Assembly (NCBI GenBank): GCA_036278255.1
Contig: DASULK010000014.1
Location: forward strand, 1 to 5,700
Length of the DNA: 5,700 nt
Origin: DASULK01 sp036278255
Lineage (GTDB): Bacteria; Actinomycetota; Actinomycetes; Mycobacteriales; Micromonosporaceae
Direction of reading: 5' to 3'
Below the pieces are notes generated by a model. The model saw only the letters and a program-made list of their open reading frames with translations, had not been told where the DNA came from and searched no databases. Numbering within the stretch: the first letter of the stretch is position 1; each line of letters begins with the position of its first letter. Below, one piece after another: positions 1-5,551 of this stretch. The translations under genes and the position numbers were made by a program.

Positions 1-112
1 CTAACGGAAGATGACTTCTAACCTGCCAGCTGCTTCTCGACGTACTGATCGCTTCCCGGATCTGCGATGCCTTCGACGCGCTGCCGCCCGGCTCGTCGGC
101 GGTGGCCGATTT
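1..112. other. Left flank of the insertion sequence, no gene assigned
   Basis: All six frames were read. One minus-strand frame stays open from the insertion sequence to a stop near base 18, but it is mostly antisense to the transposase. One plus-strand frame is open from about base 15 through the IS end but has no clear start. Neither gives a recognisable domain. This may be intergenic sequence or the end of a gene cut by the window edge or by the IS. Confidence 0.4.
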
Positions 113-137
113 GGGGCTCTTCGCAGTTCCGGTGGGA
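113..137 (+). repeat. Left terminal inverted repeat of the ISL3 element
   Basis: This 25-bp repeat pairs with 1555-1579. The only mismatch is at the eighth base from the outer end (t120 against t1572). Pairing stops abruptly inside 137 and outside 113, which fixes the element end. It is the presumed transposase binding and cleavage site. Confidence 0.9.
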
Positions 138-179
138 TGGACGCGACTCGCCGGTGAGGGCAGTTGCCCGGTGATGTAG

Positions 180-235
180 GTCGAGGTCCTCAAGATCAGC
201 GGCGACCAAGCTGCTGGATCTACGAGGACCTCGAC
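180..235 (+). promoter_or_regulatory. Inverted repeat / mRNA hairpin covering the transposase ribosome binding site
   Basis: Bases 180-191 (GTCGAGGTCCTC) are the perfect reverse complement of 224-235, which end one base before the ATG at 237. Pairing can continue inward with 193-200 against 213-221, with one bulge. The only Shine-Dalgarno-like sequence, GAGG at 224-227, lies in the downstream arm and would be base-paired in RNA. In IS10 and IS50 comparable structures block translation of transposase from transcripts that enter from flanking DNA; a similar role here is inferred. It could instead be a DNA-binding palindrome. Confidence 0.65.
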
Positions 236-236
236 G

Positions 237-1574
237 ATGACTAACCGTACGGGGTGCGCCGTCGGCGTACTCAGCACCGACCCCTGCTCGCGGTGCGACG
301 AGATGCTCGGCCTGGATGGGTTGCACGTGGTGGCGGTGCACCGCGAGGAGGGTCGCCTGCGGGTGGCGGTGGAGACGCCGTGGGAGTTGGTCGGGTGCCC
401 GGACTGCGGGGTGGTCGCGGTGTCCCGGGGCCGGCGGACCCGGGTGTTGCACGACGTGCCCGGCGTGCTGCCGGTCGAATTGCACTGGCGGCAGCGGCGG
501 TGGGCGTGTCCGGACCCGGACTGCCCGCGCGGGACGTTCTCTGAACTGTTGCCGCACCTGGTTCCGGCCCGCTCGAGGCTGACCGTGCGGGCGGCGCGCT
601 GGGCGGTCGGGCAGCTGGCGACCGAGCACGCCACGGTCGCCGGGCTCGCCCGTCAGCTGGGCGTGGCCTGGTGGACGTTGTGGCGGGCGATCGCGCCGGT
701 GCTGCGGCAGCTGGCCGCGGACGAGTCCCGGTTCGCCGGCGTGCAGGCCCTCGGCGTGGACGAGCACGTGTGGCACCACACCCCGCACAAGGCCGCGACC
801 AAGGGCCCGACGATGCTGACCGGGATGGTCGACCTGACCCGCGACCAGGACGGGCGCGTCCGGGCCAGGCTGCTGGACTTGGTGCCCGGCCGCACCGGAA
901 ACGCCTACGCCACCTGGCTGGCCGCACGGACTCAGCAGTTCCGCGACGGGGTGCAGGTCGCCACCCTGGACCCGTTCCGCGGATACGCCAACGCCCTGCG
1001 CGACGAACTCGACGAGGCCGTTCCGGTCCTGGACGCTTTCCATGTCGTGAAGCTCGCGGCGCAGGCGATGGACGAGGTCCGCCGCCGGGTCCAGCAGGAC
1101 ACCCTCGGCCACCGCGGCCGCAAGCACGACCCGCTCTACCGGATCCGCAACGTCCTGCACCGCTCCGCAGAAGACCTGACCGACCGGCAGTGGCACCGCC
1201 TCGCCGCCGGGCTGGCCGCCGGCGACCGCGAGGACCAGGTGTTGCTCGCCTGGCAGTGCTACCAGCAGGTCCGCACCGCCTACGCCCACGCCGACCCGGC
1301 CGCCGGCCGGGCCGCCGCCGAGAACCTCGTGACCGGCCTGCCGGCCTGCCCGATTCCCGAGATCGCCCGCCTCGGACGCACCCTGCGGCAGTGGAAGACC
1401 CAGTTGCTGGGCTACTTCGCCACCGACCGGGCCTCCAACGGCGGCACCGAAGCCATCAACGGGATCATCGAACTACACCGACGCATCGCCCGCGGCTACC
1501 GCAACCGCCACAACTACCGGCTCCGCATGCTCCTCGTCGCCGGCGGACTACTCCTCCCACCGGAACTGCGATGA
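237..1574 (+). CDS. ISL3-family DDE transposase
   Basis: This 445-aa protein catalyses cut-and-paste movement of the surrounding element by binding its terminal repeats. A zinc ribbon is visible at the N-terminus with cysteines C54, C57 (CPDCG) and C91, C96 (CPDPDC). A helix-turn-helix follows at about 131-153 (ATVAGLARQLGVAWWTLWRA). The DDE domain has likely catalytic residues D175 (GVDEHVW), D245 (LDPFRGY) and E405 (SNGGTEAINGII); LDAFHVVKL at 265-273 and the GYRNRHNYRLRMLL tail at 420-433 are also family hallmarks. No frameshift or internal stop is seen. ATG 237 has GAGG nine bases upstream. ATG 303 (residue 23) is a plausible alternative, because the first 22 residues look non-conserved. 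The long minus-strand open frame over this gene is an antisense shadow. Confidence 0.95.
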   Translation: MTNRTGCAVGVLSTDPCSRCDEMLGLDGLHVVAVHREEGRLRVAVETPWELVGCPDCGVVAVSRGRRTRVLHDVPGVLPVELHWRQRRWACPDPDCPRGTFSELLPHLVPARSRLTVRAARWAVGQLATEHATVAGLARQLGVAWWTLWRAIAPVLRQLAADESRFAGVQALGVDEHVWHHTPHKAATKGPTMLTGMVDLTRDQDGRVRARLLDLVPGRTGNAYATWLAARTQQFRDGVQVATLDPFRGYANALRDELDEAVPVLDAFHVVKLAAQAMDEVRRRVQQDTLGHRGRKHDPLYRIRNVLHRSAEDLTDRQWHRLAAGLAAGDREDQVLLAWQCYQQVRTAYAHADPAAGRAAAENLVTGLPACPIPEIARLGRTLRQWKTQLLGYFATDRASNGGTEAINGIIELHRRIARGYRNRHNYRLRMLLVAGGLLLPPELR

Positions 1575-1579
1575 GCCCC
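1555..1579 (-). repeat. Right terminal inverted repeat of the ISL3 element, overlapping the transposase stop
   Basis: This is the reverse complement of 113-137 with one mismatch. It encodes the last residues of the transposase (PPELR) and its TGA stop at 1572-1574, so only five bases of the element lie beyond the gene. The mismatched base is the T of the stop codon, so the difference from the left repeat is what creates the TGA. Confidence 0.9.
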
Positions 1580-2069
1580 TTATCCTCCGCGCTGACCTGC
1601 AGCGATGCGCCAGGCGTCCGCCCCGCCGTCGTTCTTCGCTCGCTCGCCGTCTCAGCTCGTCTCAATTGGTGGCTGTCCGCGCCGGTGCCTGTCGGCTCTG
1701 TGGACACCGGAGCGCCGTACCGACGTGGTACGGCCCGGGCGGCGGTCTGGCGTACCTGGTCGACCGCAGCTCCCCACCCGGGAAATCGGCGACAGGGCAA
1801 CCACGCCCAGGCGCCTCGTGTAATCAGGCAATGAGAAAGTGTGCCGAGTTCCCTGCGCATCAATTAGTACGCTCGCGCTTCACAACCGGCGTGGCTCGGC
1901 CGACCGACGCCGACTCTCGGCCGCGAACGACCGAGTCTGCCGATCAGTGGTCTGGGCTCAGCCGGGTTGCGAGGACGCGCGCTTGCAGGACGAAGGCCTC
2001 TGGTCGCCAACGACCGTGTGCAACAACCTAGGAAGAGGGCCATCCGAAGGACCGGAGGAGGCATCGGCC
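1580..2069. other. 490-bp region between the insertion sequence and the small membrane protein gene, no supported gene
   Basis: Several open frames cross this stretch, but none has a recognisable domain, a good ribosome binding site and consistent GC-rich third positions together. One plus frame from 1666 starts with a CRLCGH motif but degenerates into Arg/Pro/Thr-rich sequence. Visible structures are the palindrome at 1714-1734 and an 8-bp direct repeat ctcggccg at 1895-1902 and 1916-1923, 21 bp apart. The promoter for the gene at 2070 must lie here or further upstream, but no convincing -35/-10 pair is seen. The stretch could be decayed sequence next to the mobile element. Confidence 0.45.
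1714..1734. repeat. 8-bp-arm palindrome with 5-nt spacer
   Basis: The arms GCCGTACC (1714-1721) and GGTACGGC (1727-1734) are perfectly complementary around GACGT. There is no following T-tract, so it does not look like a canonical terminator. The geometry suits a dimeric repressor operator or a plain RNA hairpin. No gene starts just downstream, so its role is unknown. Confidence 0.5.
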
Positions 2070-2237
2070 ATGAGGCACTCCGTGACCTGGATCGCCGTGC
2101 CCCTCATGCTCATCGGCGCGGCGATGCTCGTAGCCGACGTCGGCTCAGCCGGTCTCTGGATCGCTGTGATCACAATCGGAATCGCACTGGTGGCCATCGA
2201 TGCCTACCGCCAGCGCCAGGGGCAACATCACGCTTGA
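2070..2237 (+). CDS. Small two-helix membrane protein of unknown function (55 aa)
   Basis: The ATG at 2070 is preceded by GGAGG at 2054-2058, an ideal Shine-Dalgarno core though 11 bases away. The product starts MRHSVTW and has two hydrophobic segments at about residues 6-23 (TWIAVPLMLIGAAMLVAD) and 27-44 (AGLWIAVITIGIALVAID). They are separated by a tight VGSAG turn and followed by a polar, basic and His-containing tail (AYRQRQGQHHA). By the positive-inside rule the C-terminus, and so probably both ends, face the cytoplasm. A longer frame runs upstream to 1839, but its extra 77 residues look non-coding and the ribosome binding site fixes the start. It lies 95 bp before the oxidoreductase gene on the same strand and may be co-transcribed. 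I do not recognise the family and assign no function. Confidence 0.75.
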   Translation: MRHSVTWIAVPLMLIGAAMLVADVGSAGLWIAVITIGIALVAIDAYRQRQGQHHA

Positions 2238-2317
2238 GACGCCGGTGCTCGCGTCCCTGGTCGCGCCTGACGATGTGGTGCAGCCCCACCGGCAACGACG
2301 CGCATCTCGGACGGCCC

Positions 2318-2323
2318 GAGGAG
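2318..2323 (+). promoter_or_regulatory. Ribosome binding site deciding the oxidoreductase start
   Basis: GAGGAG at 2318-2323 directly abuts the ATG at 2324, too close to serve it. It is nine bases from the in-frame ATG at 2333, so translation most likely begins at 2333. Confidence 0.7.
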
Positions 2324-2332
2324 ATGAAGACT

Positions 2333-3385
2333 ATGAAACGCGTAGTCGTCGACCACTTCGGCGGCCCAGAAGTCTTGAAGGTGGTCGAGGAGGACGATCC
2401 GCGACCGGGTCCGGGCGAGGTGCAGGTCAGGGTTCTGGCCGCGGGCGTGTCGTTCACCGATGCCCAGCTGCGCGCCGGCACGTATCTCCCGGGCGCCCCG
2501 AAGCCACCGTTCACGCCTGGCTATGAGCTCGTCGGCGTCGTCGAAGAGCTCGGCCCGGACTGCTCGAGGCTGCGCGTGGGCGATCGCATCGGCGCGCTGA
2601 CGGTATGGGGCGCGGACGCGGACCGCGTCTGCGTGCCGGAGTCCGGCGCAGTCGACGTCCCCGAAGACCTCGACCCCGGGAAGATCCTGAGCCTCCTCTT
2701 TCCCTACATGACCGCCTACCAGGTGCTTCACCGCACGGCCAAGGCGAAGAGCGGGGAGTCGGTGCTCGTGCACGGCGCGGCCGGCAGGGTCGGCATCGCG
2801 GCTCTAGAGCTGGGAGGCTCGGCCGGGCTGCACCTCTACGGGACCGCATCAGCTCGCGATCGAGCCAAGGTCGAGGCGCTCGGCGCGGTGGCCATCGACT
2901 ACCGCAACGAGGACTTCCTGGCACGCGTGCGCGAGGAGGCCGGCGGTGTGGACGTCGTTGTCGACAGCCTGGGTGGCCCGATCTCGCTACGTTCGTTCCG
3001 TGCGCTGCGGCCGGGCGGGAGGCTCGTCGTGTTCGGCCGCTACTCCACGCTCTCGCACGGGCGCAAGGACCGGCGAGCGGTGATCGAGTGGTACGCGGCG
3101 ATCGCCGCTGTGTGGCTCTGGGACAAGCTGTCGCCCCGCCGGAAGGTGCTCGCCTACCACGTCCAGAAGTATCGCGACCGGGCCACACGGCGACCCGGAG
3201 CAGTGGGCGGGGAGCCCATGGACCCGGCCTGGTTCCGGGAGGACTTCGGCACGCTGGTCGAGCTGCTTCGTCGTGGCGAGATCCACCCGGTCGTTGCTGA
3301 GCGCCTGCCACTCGCCGAGGCGCGCCACGCCCACGAGCTGCTCGAAAGCTCGGCGGCGAAGGGGAAACTCGTGCTCGTGCCCTAA
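2333..3385 (+). CDS. Zinc-independent quinone oxidoreductase-like MDR protein (NAD(P)H-dependent)
   Basis: This 350-aa medium-chain dehydrogenase/reductase probably reduces quinones or enones with NADPH in the cytoplasm. The N-terminal GroES-like domain (about 1-125) carries AAGVSFTDAQLRAG (36-49) and GYELVGVVEELG (63-74). These are the quinone-oxidoreductase forms of segments where zinc alcohol dehydrogenases place their Cys and His ligands, so no catalytic zinc is expected. The Rossmann domain has VLVHGAAGRVGIAALELG (144-161), then VDVVVDSLGG (206-215) and LRPGGRLVVFG (225-235). A long segment at about 236-300 with aromatic and basic residues (IEWYAAIAAVWLWDKLSPRRK) lies between the cofactor domain and the C-terminal return strand (KGKLVLVP), as in VAT-1-like members. 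Start 2333 was chosen from ribosome-binding-site spacing; 2324 would add only three residues. Substrate cannot be told from sequence. Confidence 0.9.
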   Translation: MKRVVVDHFGGPEVLKVVEEDDPRPGPGEVQVRVLAAGVSFTDAQLRAGTYLPGAPKPPFTPGYELVGVVEELGPDCSRLRVGDRIGALTVWGADADRVCVPESGAVDVPEDLDPGKILSLLFPYMTAYQVLHRTAKAKSGESVLVHGAAGRVGIAALELGGSAGLHLYGTASARDRAKVEALGAVAIDYRNEDFLARVREEAGGVDVVVDSLGGPISLRSFRALRPGGRLVVFGRYSTLSHGRKDRRAVIEWYAAIAAVWLWDKLSPRRKVLAYHVQKYRDRATRRPGAVGGEPMDPAWFREDFGTLVELLRRGEIHPVVAERLPLAEARHAHELLESSAAKGKLVLVP

Positions 3386-3656
3386 ATCAGCGCCGCCTAC
3401 AATCTGGACCGCCGGCTCGGCTGAGCCCATCTGCATCGCCCGTCTCAGTTGCCGTCTCGTTCCGCACGATCCGTCGGCGTTCGTTGCGTGTCGGTCTCGA
3501 GTTGGCTGGCACGTACAGGCCGGACACGTTTCGGTGATGTGTTGATGGCTCTTAGCCATACTGGTGTCGGCCCGGTCGATCAGAGCGATGACCACTCGGT
3601 CTGGCACGCCGAGCACGAGATGCACGGTAACGGCCGCCCGGTTGGGATGCTGGGGT
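3386..3656. other. 271-bp intergenic region without a supported gene
   Basis: A short hairpin 28 bp after the oxidoreductase stop (GGCTC 3414-3418, GAGCC 3423-3427, 4-nt loop) could be a weak terminator. There is also a perfect 6-bp-arm palindrome ATGGCT-ctt-AGCCAT at 3545-3559, about 100 bp before the next gene, which may be an operator. Open frames on both strands here lack start signals and recognisable domains. The gap suggests the downstream membrane protein has its own promoter, but no clear -35/-10 pair is visible. Confidence 0.45.
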
Positions 3657-4673
3657 ATGCGCTTCGCGAGCCCGACCGCACTGGTCAACCGGGTCTTCGG
3701 CTGGGCGGACGGCGTGCAGCGCCGGCACGGGGTGCTGGGGTTTCCCTACGCGGTGGTCAAGAAGTACGGGGATGACGACGGCGGCCGCGAGGCCGCGCTC
3801 ATCACCTACTACGGGTTCCTCAGCATCTTCCCGCTGCTGCTGCTCGGTGTGGCAATCCTCTCGCGGGTGCTGACCGCGAACCCCGAACTGCAGCAGCGCC
3901 TCTTCGACGAGATCGTGCCGCCTGTGCTGCGGTCCACGGTCGATCAGGCCGCGTCGAGCCTGCCGACGTCGACCGTTCCGTTCATCGCCGGCCTGATCGG
4001 CTTCCTGTTTGCGGGGACCGGCGTCGTGTTCTCCGCCTACCAAACGCTGAACAACGTCGCCGCCGTCCCGCGGCGGATCCGTGCCGGGTTCTTCCCGCGC
4101 TACCTCCGGGTGTTCGTGATGCTGACGACGCTGCTGGTGGGCGCGCTGGCGGTCGGCGCGCTGACGGTGGCGGTCACGGCGCTGCCCGGCCTCCCAGGAG
4201 CGGGACGCGTCCTTGCAGCGCTCGGATCGGCGCTGATCATCTTCGCCGTCCTGCTGCTCGGTGCCAGGCTGCTGCTGTCGCGACCCGCGCCGTTGCGTGC
4301 CCTCTGGCCGAGCGCCGCGCTGGGCGCTACGGCGGTAACCCTCGTACTCAGCGTCGGGCCACCGTTGCTGGCGAGGCTGATAAGCAACGCCGGGCCCGTC
4401 TACGGCAGCTTTGCCACGGTGGCGGGCATGTTCGCACTGCTCTACCTGGTCAGCCAGGCGCTGGTCTACTCGGCCGAGGTAGGCGCCGTACGCCATGCCG
4501 GCCTGTGGCCGCGGGCCCTGGACCAGAACCGGCCCACCGTCGCCGACGTCCGCGCCATCACCCTCCTTGCCCGCGGGCAAGAGCGCATCCCGGCCGCCCG
4601 CGTCGACCTCCGCCTTGTCTCGGAGGATCTGCCCCTCGCCGATGTCGGCCGGCCGGAACCACACCGCCCATAG
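3657..4673 (+). CDS. YihY/virulence factor BrkB family integral membrane protein
   Basis: This 338-aa protein belongs to the YihY/BrkB family, once misnamed RNase BN; the biochemical function of the family is not established. An amphipathic N-terminus with YAVVKKYGDDDGGREAALITYYGFLSIFPLLLL (31-63) is the family hallmark, including the Ala/Thr-Tyr-Tyr and Phe-Pro motif of the first membrane helix. Six hydrophobic segments are visible at about 47-71, 106-126, 151-177, 184-207, 217-240 and 252-278. VYGSFATVAGMFALLYLVSQALVYSAEVGAV (248-278) is the conserved last helix. The C-terminal 55 residues are polar and probably cytoplasmic. The open frame extends up to an ATG at 3564, but those 31 residues do not look conserved, so 3657 (MRFASPTALV) is preferred. 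The GGGATG ahead of it is a weak ribosome binding site. It converges on the fasciclin gene. Confidence 0.9.
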   Translation: MRFASPTALVNRVFGWADGVQRRHGVLGFPYAVVKKYGDDDGGREAALITYYGFLSIFPLLLLGVAILSRVLTANPELQQRLFDEIVPPVLRSTVDQAASSLPTSTVPFIAGLIGFLFAGTGVVFSAYQTLNNVAAVPRRIRAGFFPRYLRVFVMLTTLLVGALAVGALTVAVTALPGLPGAGRVLAALGSALIIFAVLLLGARLLLSRPAPLRALWPSAALGATAVTLVLSVGPPLLARLISNAGPVYGSFATVAGMFALLYLVSQALVYSAEVGAVRHAGLWPRALDQNRPTVADVRAITLLARGQERIPAARVDLRLVSEDLPLADVGRPEPHRP

Positions 4674-4706
4674 CGGCCCTCTCACCGCACGTCGCGTAGG
4701 ACGCGG

Positions 4707-4728
4707 ACGGAGTCTGGAGTGACTCCGT
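4707..4728. terminator. Weak hairpin between convergent genes
   Basis: ACGGAGTC (4707-4714) and GACTCCGT (4721-4728) form a perfect 8-bp stem with a 6-nt loop. A 5-bp stem (CGCGT 4693-4697 with ACGCG 4701-4705) lies immediately upstream. It sits 34 bp after the YihY-family stop and may contribute to termination together with the stronger hairpin downstream. Confidence 0.4.
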
Positions 4729-4757
4729 GCCGTGTCAGCAGGGATGTGCTCATCGGA

Positions 4758-4794
4758 CGGCGGACCGGCAGCCCCCTCGCCTGCCGGTCCGCCG
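4758..4794. terminator. Strong GC-rich hairpin, probable bidirectional terminator
   Basis: A perfect 14-bp stem (4758-4771 with 4781-4794) encloses a 9-nt C-rich loop. It lies between the stop codons of two convergent genes, 84 bp after the rightward one and 19 bp after the leftward one. No T-tract follows on either side, which is common for terminators in high-GC actinomycetes. The symmetry means it could end both transcripts. Confidence 0.75.
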
Positions 4795-4813
4795 CAACCG
4801 CCGCGGTATCCGA

Positions 4814-5449
4814 TCAGGCGGTGGGCATGAGCACGGTGTCGATGAGGTACACGGTGGCGTTGCGGGTCTGGAGGTTGCCGCACAGGACGCGGGCGTCGTT
4901 CACGGTGTACGCGTCGCCGGTCTTCTCGATGGCGACATTGCCGCCCTCCAGCGTGGGCAGGGTGCCGGCGGTGAGGTCAATGGGAGCACGACGCTCTCCG
5001 ACCACGTGGTAGGTCAGGATCCCCGACAGCGTCTTCTTGTCGGCGAGGACCTTCGCGAGGGTGGCCTTCGGAATCTTCGCGAATGCGTCGTTGGTCGGGG
5101 CGAACAGGGTGATTCCATCGGCACTGTTCAGCGTGTTGGCGAGCCCGGCGCTGGTCACCGCGGTGACCAGGGTGGACAGCGCCGGCGTCTGGGCGGCGGC
5201 GGTTGCGACCGGCTCGGAAGCCAGCGACGCCGCACTTCCCGGTCCGCTGGCAGGGAGCTTCGGGCAGCTGGGGCCGAAGGGACCGGCGGCCTCGGCAGCG
5301 CCGGCGGTCGCGCTCGGGCTTCCGCTCGGGCTGGCGCCGGTGGTGCCGCTGCCGGCTTGGCTGGCTGTGTCGCTGCCGGAGCAGCCGGCAACGAGAGTGA
5401 CGCCGGCGATCACGGCGGCGGCGGCGGCGAAGCCGCGTAGCTTGTTCAC
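4814..5449 (-). CDS. Fasciclin (FAS1)-domain lipoprotein, MPT70/MPT83-like
   Basis: This 211-aa secreted protein should be lipid-anchored on the outer face of the cytoplasmic membrane. FAS1 domains generally mediate adhesion or protein-protein contacts. The N-terminus has a basic start (MNKLRG), a hydrophobic core and the lipobox LVAGC with Cys23 as the lipidation site. A Gly/Ser/Ala/Thr-rich linker (24-57) follows. One FAS1 domain covers about 75-211, with H1 motif TLFAPTNDAF (114-123), the YH pair (147-148) and H2 motif ATVYLIDTVLMPTA (198-211). C62 and C190 match the disulfide positions of mycobacterial MPT70/MPT83, and the C-terminal end is very similar to them as remembered. The start is GTG with GGAGGT seven bases upstream. 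Unlike mycobacterial mpt70/mpt83, which depend on SigK, the gene has a sigma-A-like promoter and a divergent MerR regulator. Confidence 0.93.
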   Translation of the reverse strand: MNKLRGFAAAAAVIAGVTLVAGCSGSDTASQAGSGTTGASPSGSPSATAGAAEAAGPFGPSCPKLPASGPGSAASLASEPVATAAAQTPALSTLVTAVTSAGLANTLNSADGITLFAPTNDAFAKIPKATLAKVLADKKTLSGILTYHVVGERRAPIDLTAGTLPTLEGGNVAIEKTGDAYTVNDARVLCGNLQTRNATVYLIDTVLMPTA

Positions 5450-5456
5450 CTGTCTT

Positions 5457-5462
5457 ACCTCC
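5457..5462 (-). promoter_or_regulatory. Strong ribosome binding site for the fasciclin lipoprotein GTG start
   Basis: On the minus strand GGAGGT lies seven bases before GTG 5449-5447. It fixes the start at a non-ATG codon, in agreement with the signal peptide. Confidence 0.8.
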
Positions 5463-5479
5463 GTCTAGGATTCGTCTAG
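5462..5479. repeat. Pair of CGTCTAG direct repeats at 11-bp spacing in the fasciclin leader
   Basis: CGTCTAG occurs at 5462-5468 and again at 5473-5479, one helical turn apart, between the predicted transcription start and the ribosome binding site of the fasciclin gene. It could be a second protein-binding site or chance. The step is the same as in the TGTnnA repeats further right, but the sequence differs. Confidence 0.35.
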
Positions 5480-5490
5480 CTCTTGGTGAG

Positions 5491-5519
5491 AGTAGAGGCG
5501 ATCCGGCCAGGCTTGTCAA
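5491..5519 (-). promoter_or_regulatory. Sigma-A-like promoter of the fasciclin gene
   Basis: Read on the minus strand, the -35 TTGACA (5519-5514) matches consensus exactly. It is separated by 17 bp from the -10 TCTACT (5496-5491). Transcription would start near 5484 and give a leader of about 35 nt before the GTG. The -35 box coincides with one of the 11-bp-spaced repeats, so a bound regulator would exclude RNA polymerase. Confidence 0.7.
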
Positions 5520-5543
5520 GAGTCTGTTGAAGAGTTGTAGAGT
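5513..5543 (+). promoter_or_regulatory. Possible promoter for the MerR-family gene giving a leaderless mRNA
   Basis: TTGTCA (5513-5518) followed by TAGAGT (5538-5543, fitting TAnnnT) has a 19-bp spacer, the long spacing typical of MerR-controlled promoters. A start about seven bases downstream would fall at or next to GTG 5551, so the message would be leaderless. That agrees with the poor Shine-Dalgarno sequence there. TGTAGA at 5536-5541 with a 17-bp spacer is a weaker alternative -10. Confidence 0.4.
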
Positions 5544-5551
5544 GTTGTCCG
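5514..5551. promoter_or_regulatory. Operator-like array of 11-bp-spaced TGTnnA repeats between divergent genes
   Basis: TGTCAA (5514-5519), TGTTGA (5525-5530) and TGTAGA (5536-5541) occur at exact 11-bp steps. A degenerate fourth, TGTCCG, is at 5546-5551. On the minus strand these read TtgACA, TcaACA and TctACA, that is TnnACA three times in direct orientation, and the first is the -35 of the fasciclin promoter. From memory, the CarH operator consists of three 11-bp direct repeats of form nnTnnACAnnn overlapping a -35. The adjacent gene encodes a regulator of that branch, so this is inferred to be its binding site. Confidence 0.65.

Larger units (their letters stand above)
113..1579 (+). mobile_element. 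Complete ISL3-family insertion sequence (1,467 bp)
   Basis: The element is bounded by 25-bp inverted repeats at 113-137 and 1555-1579, matching at 24 of 25 positions and both beginning GGGGCTC at the outer end. It contains a single intact transposase gene reading left to right. Terminal repeats of about this length with a G-rich start, one DDE transposase with an N-terminal zinc ribbon, and a total size near 1.5 kb are typical of ISL3. Elements of this family usually make 8-bp target duplications, but the flanks here (gccgattt left, ttatcctc right) do not match. The repeats and gene are intact, so the element looks recent and possibly active. The boundaries rest on repeat pairing; the exact outer base could be off by one or two. 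Confidence 0.9.

Noticed and set aside
18..1289. 423-aa open frame on the minus strand
   Set aside because: It is antisense to a well-supported transposase, is rich in Arg/Pro/Gly/His with no domain, and is the usual mirror frame of a high-GC gene.
1711..1740. Possible group II intron domain V-like hairpin
   Set aside because: The palindrome lacks the conserved domain V sequence and there is no reverse transcriptase gene nearby.
671..1834. 387-aa plus-strand frame inside and beyond the transposase
   Set aside because: The composition is Arg/Pro/Gly-dominated and out of frame with the transposase; it is a high-GC shadow.
1465..1863. 132-aa minus-strand frame crossing the right IS end
   Set aside because: Most of it is Arg-rich, it continues antisense into the transposase, and it is not in frame with any open reading on the left flank that would suggest a split gene.
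1666..2031. Plus-strand frame beginning with a CRLCGH motif, possible zinc-ribbon fragment
   Set aside because: It has one CxxC only, no ribosome binding site, and its second half is low-complexity and basic. The link to any family is too weak.
1967..2332. Extension of the oxidoreductase frame upstream by about 120 residues
   Set aside because: The extra part overlaps the 55-aa membrane protein gene in another frame and is Arg-rich without a domain; GAGGAG and the conserved N-terminus fix the start at 2333.
3545..3559. ATGGCT-ctt-AGCCAT palindrome as an operator or terminator
   Set aside because: The arms are only 6 bp and there is no clear promoter beside it; it is mentioned within the intergenic entry but not called separately.
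2987..3688. 233-aa minus-strand frame with a CPACTC motif
   Set aside because: Half is antisense to the oxidoreductase, third positions are not GC-biased in the intergenic part, and there is no domain or ribosome binding site.
4727..5440. 237-aa plus-strand frame opposite the fasciclin gene
   Set aside because: It is Gly/Ala/Arg-rich and antisense to a lipoprotein with clear signal peptide, FAS1 motifs, ribosome binding site and promoter.
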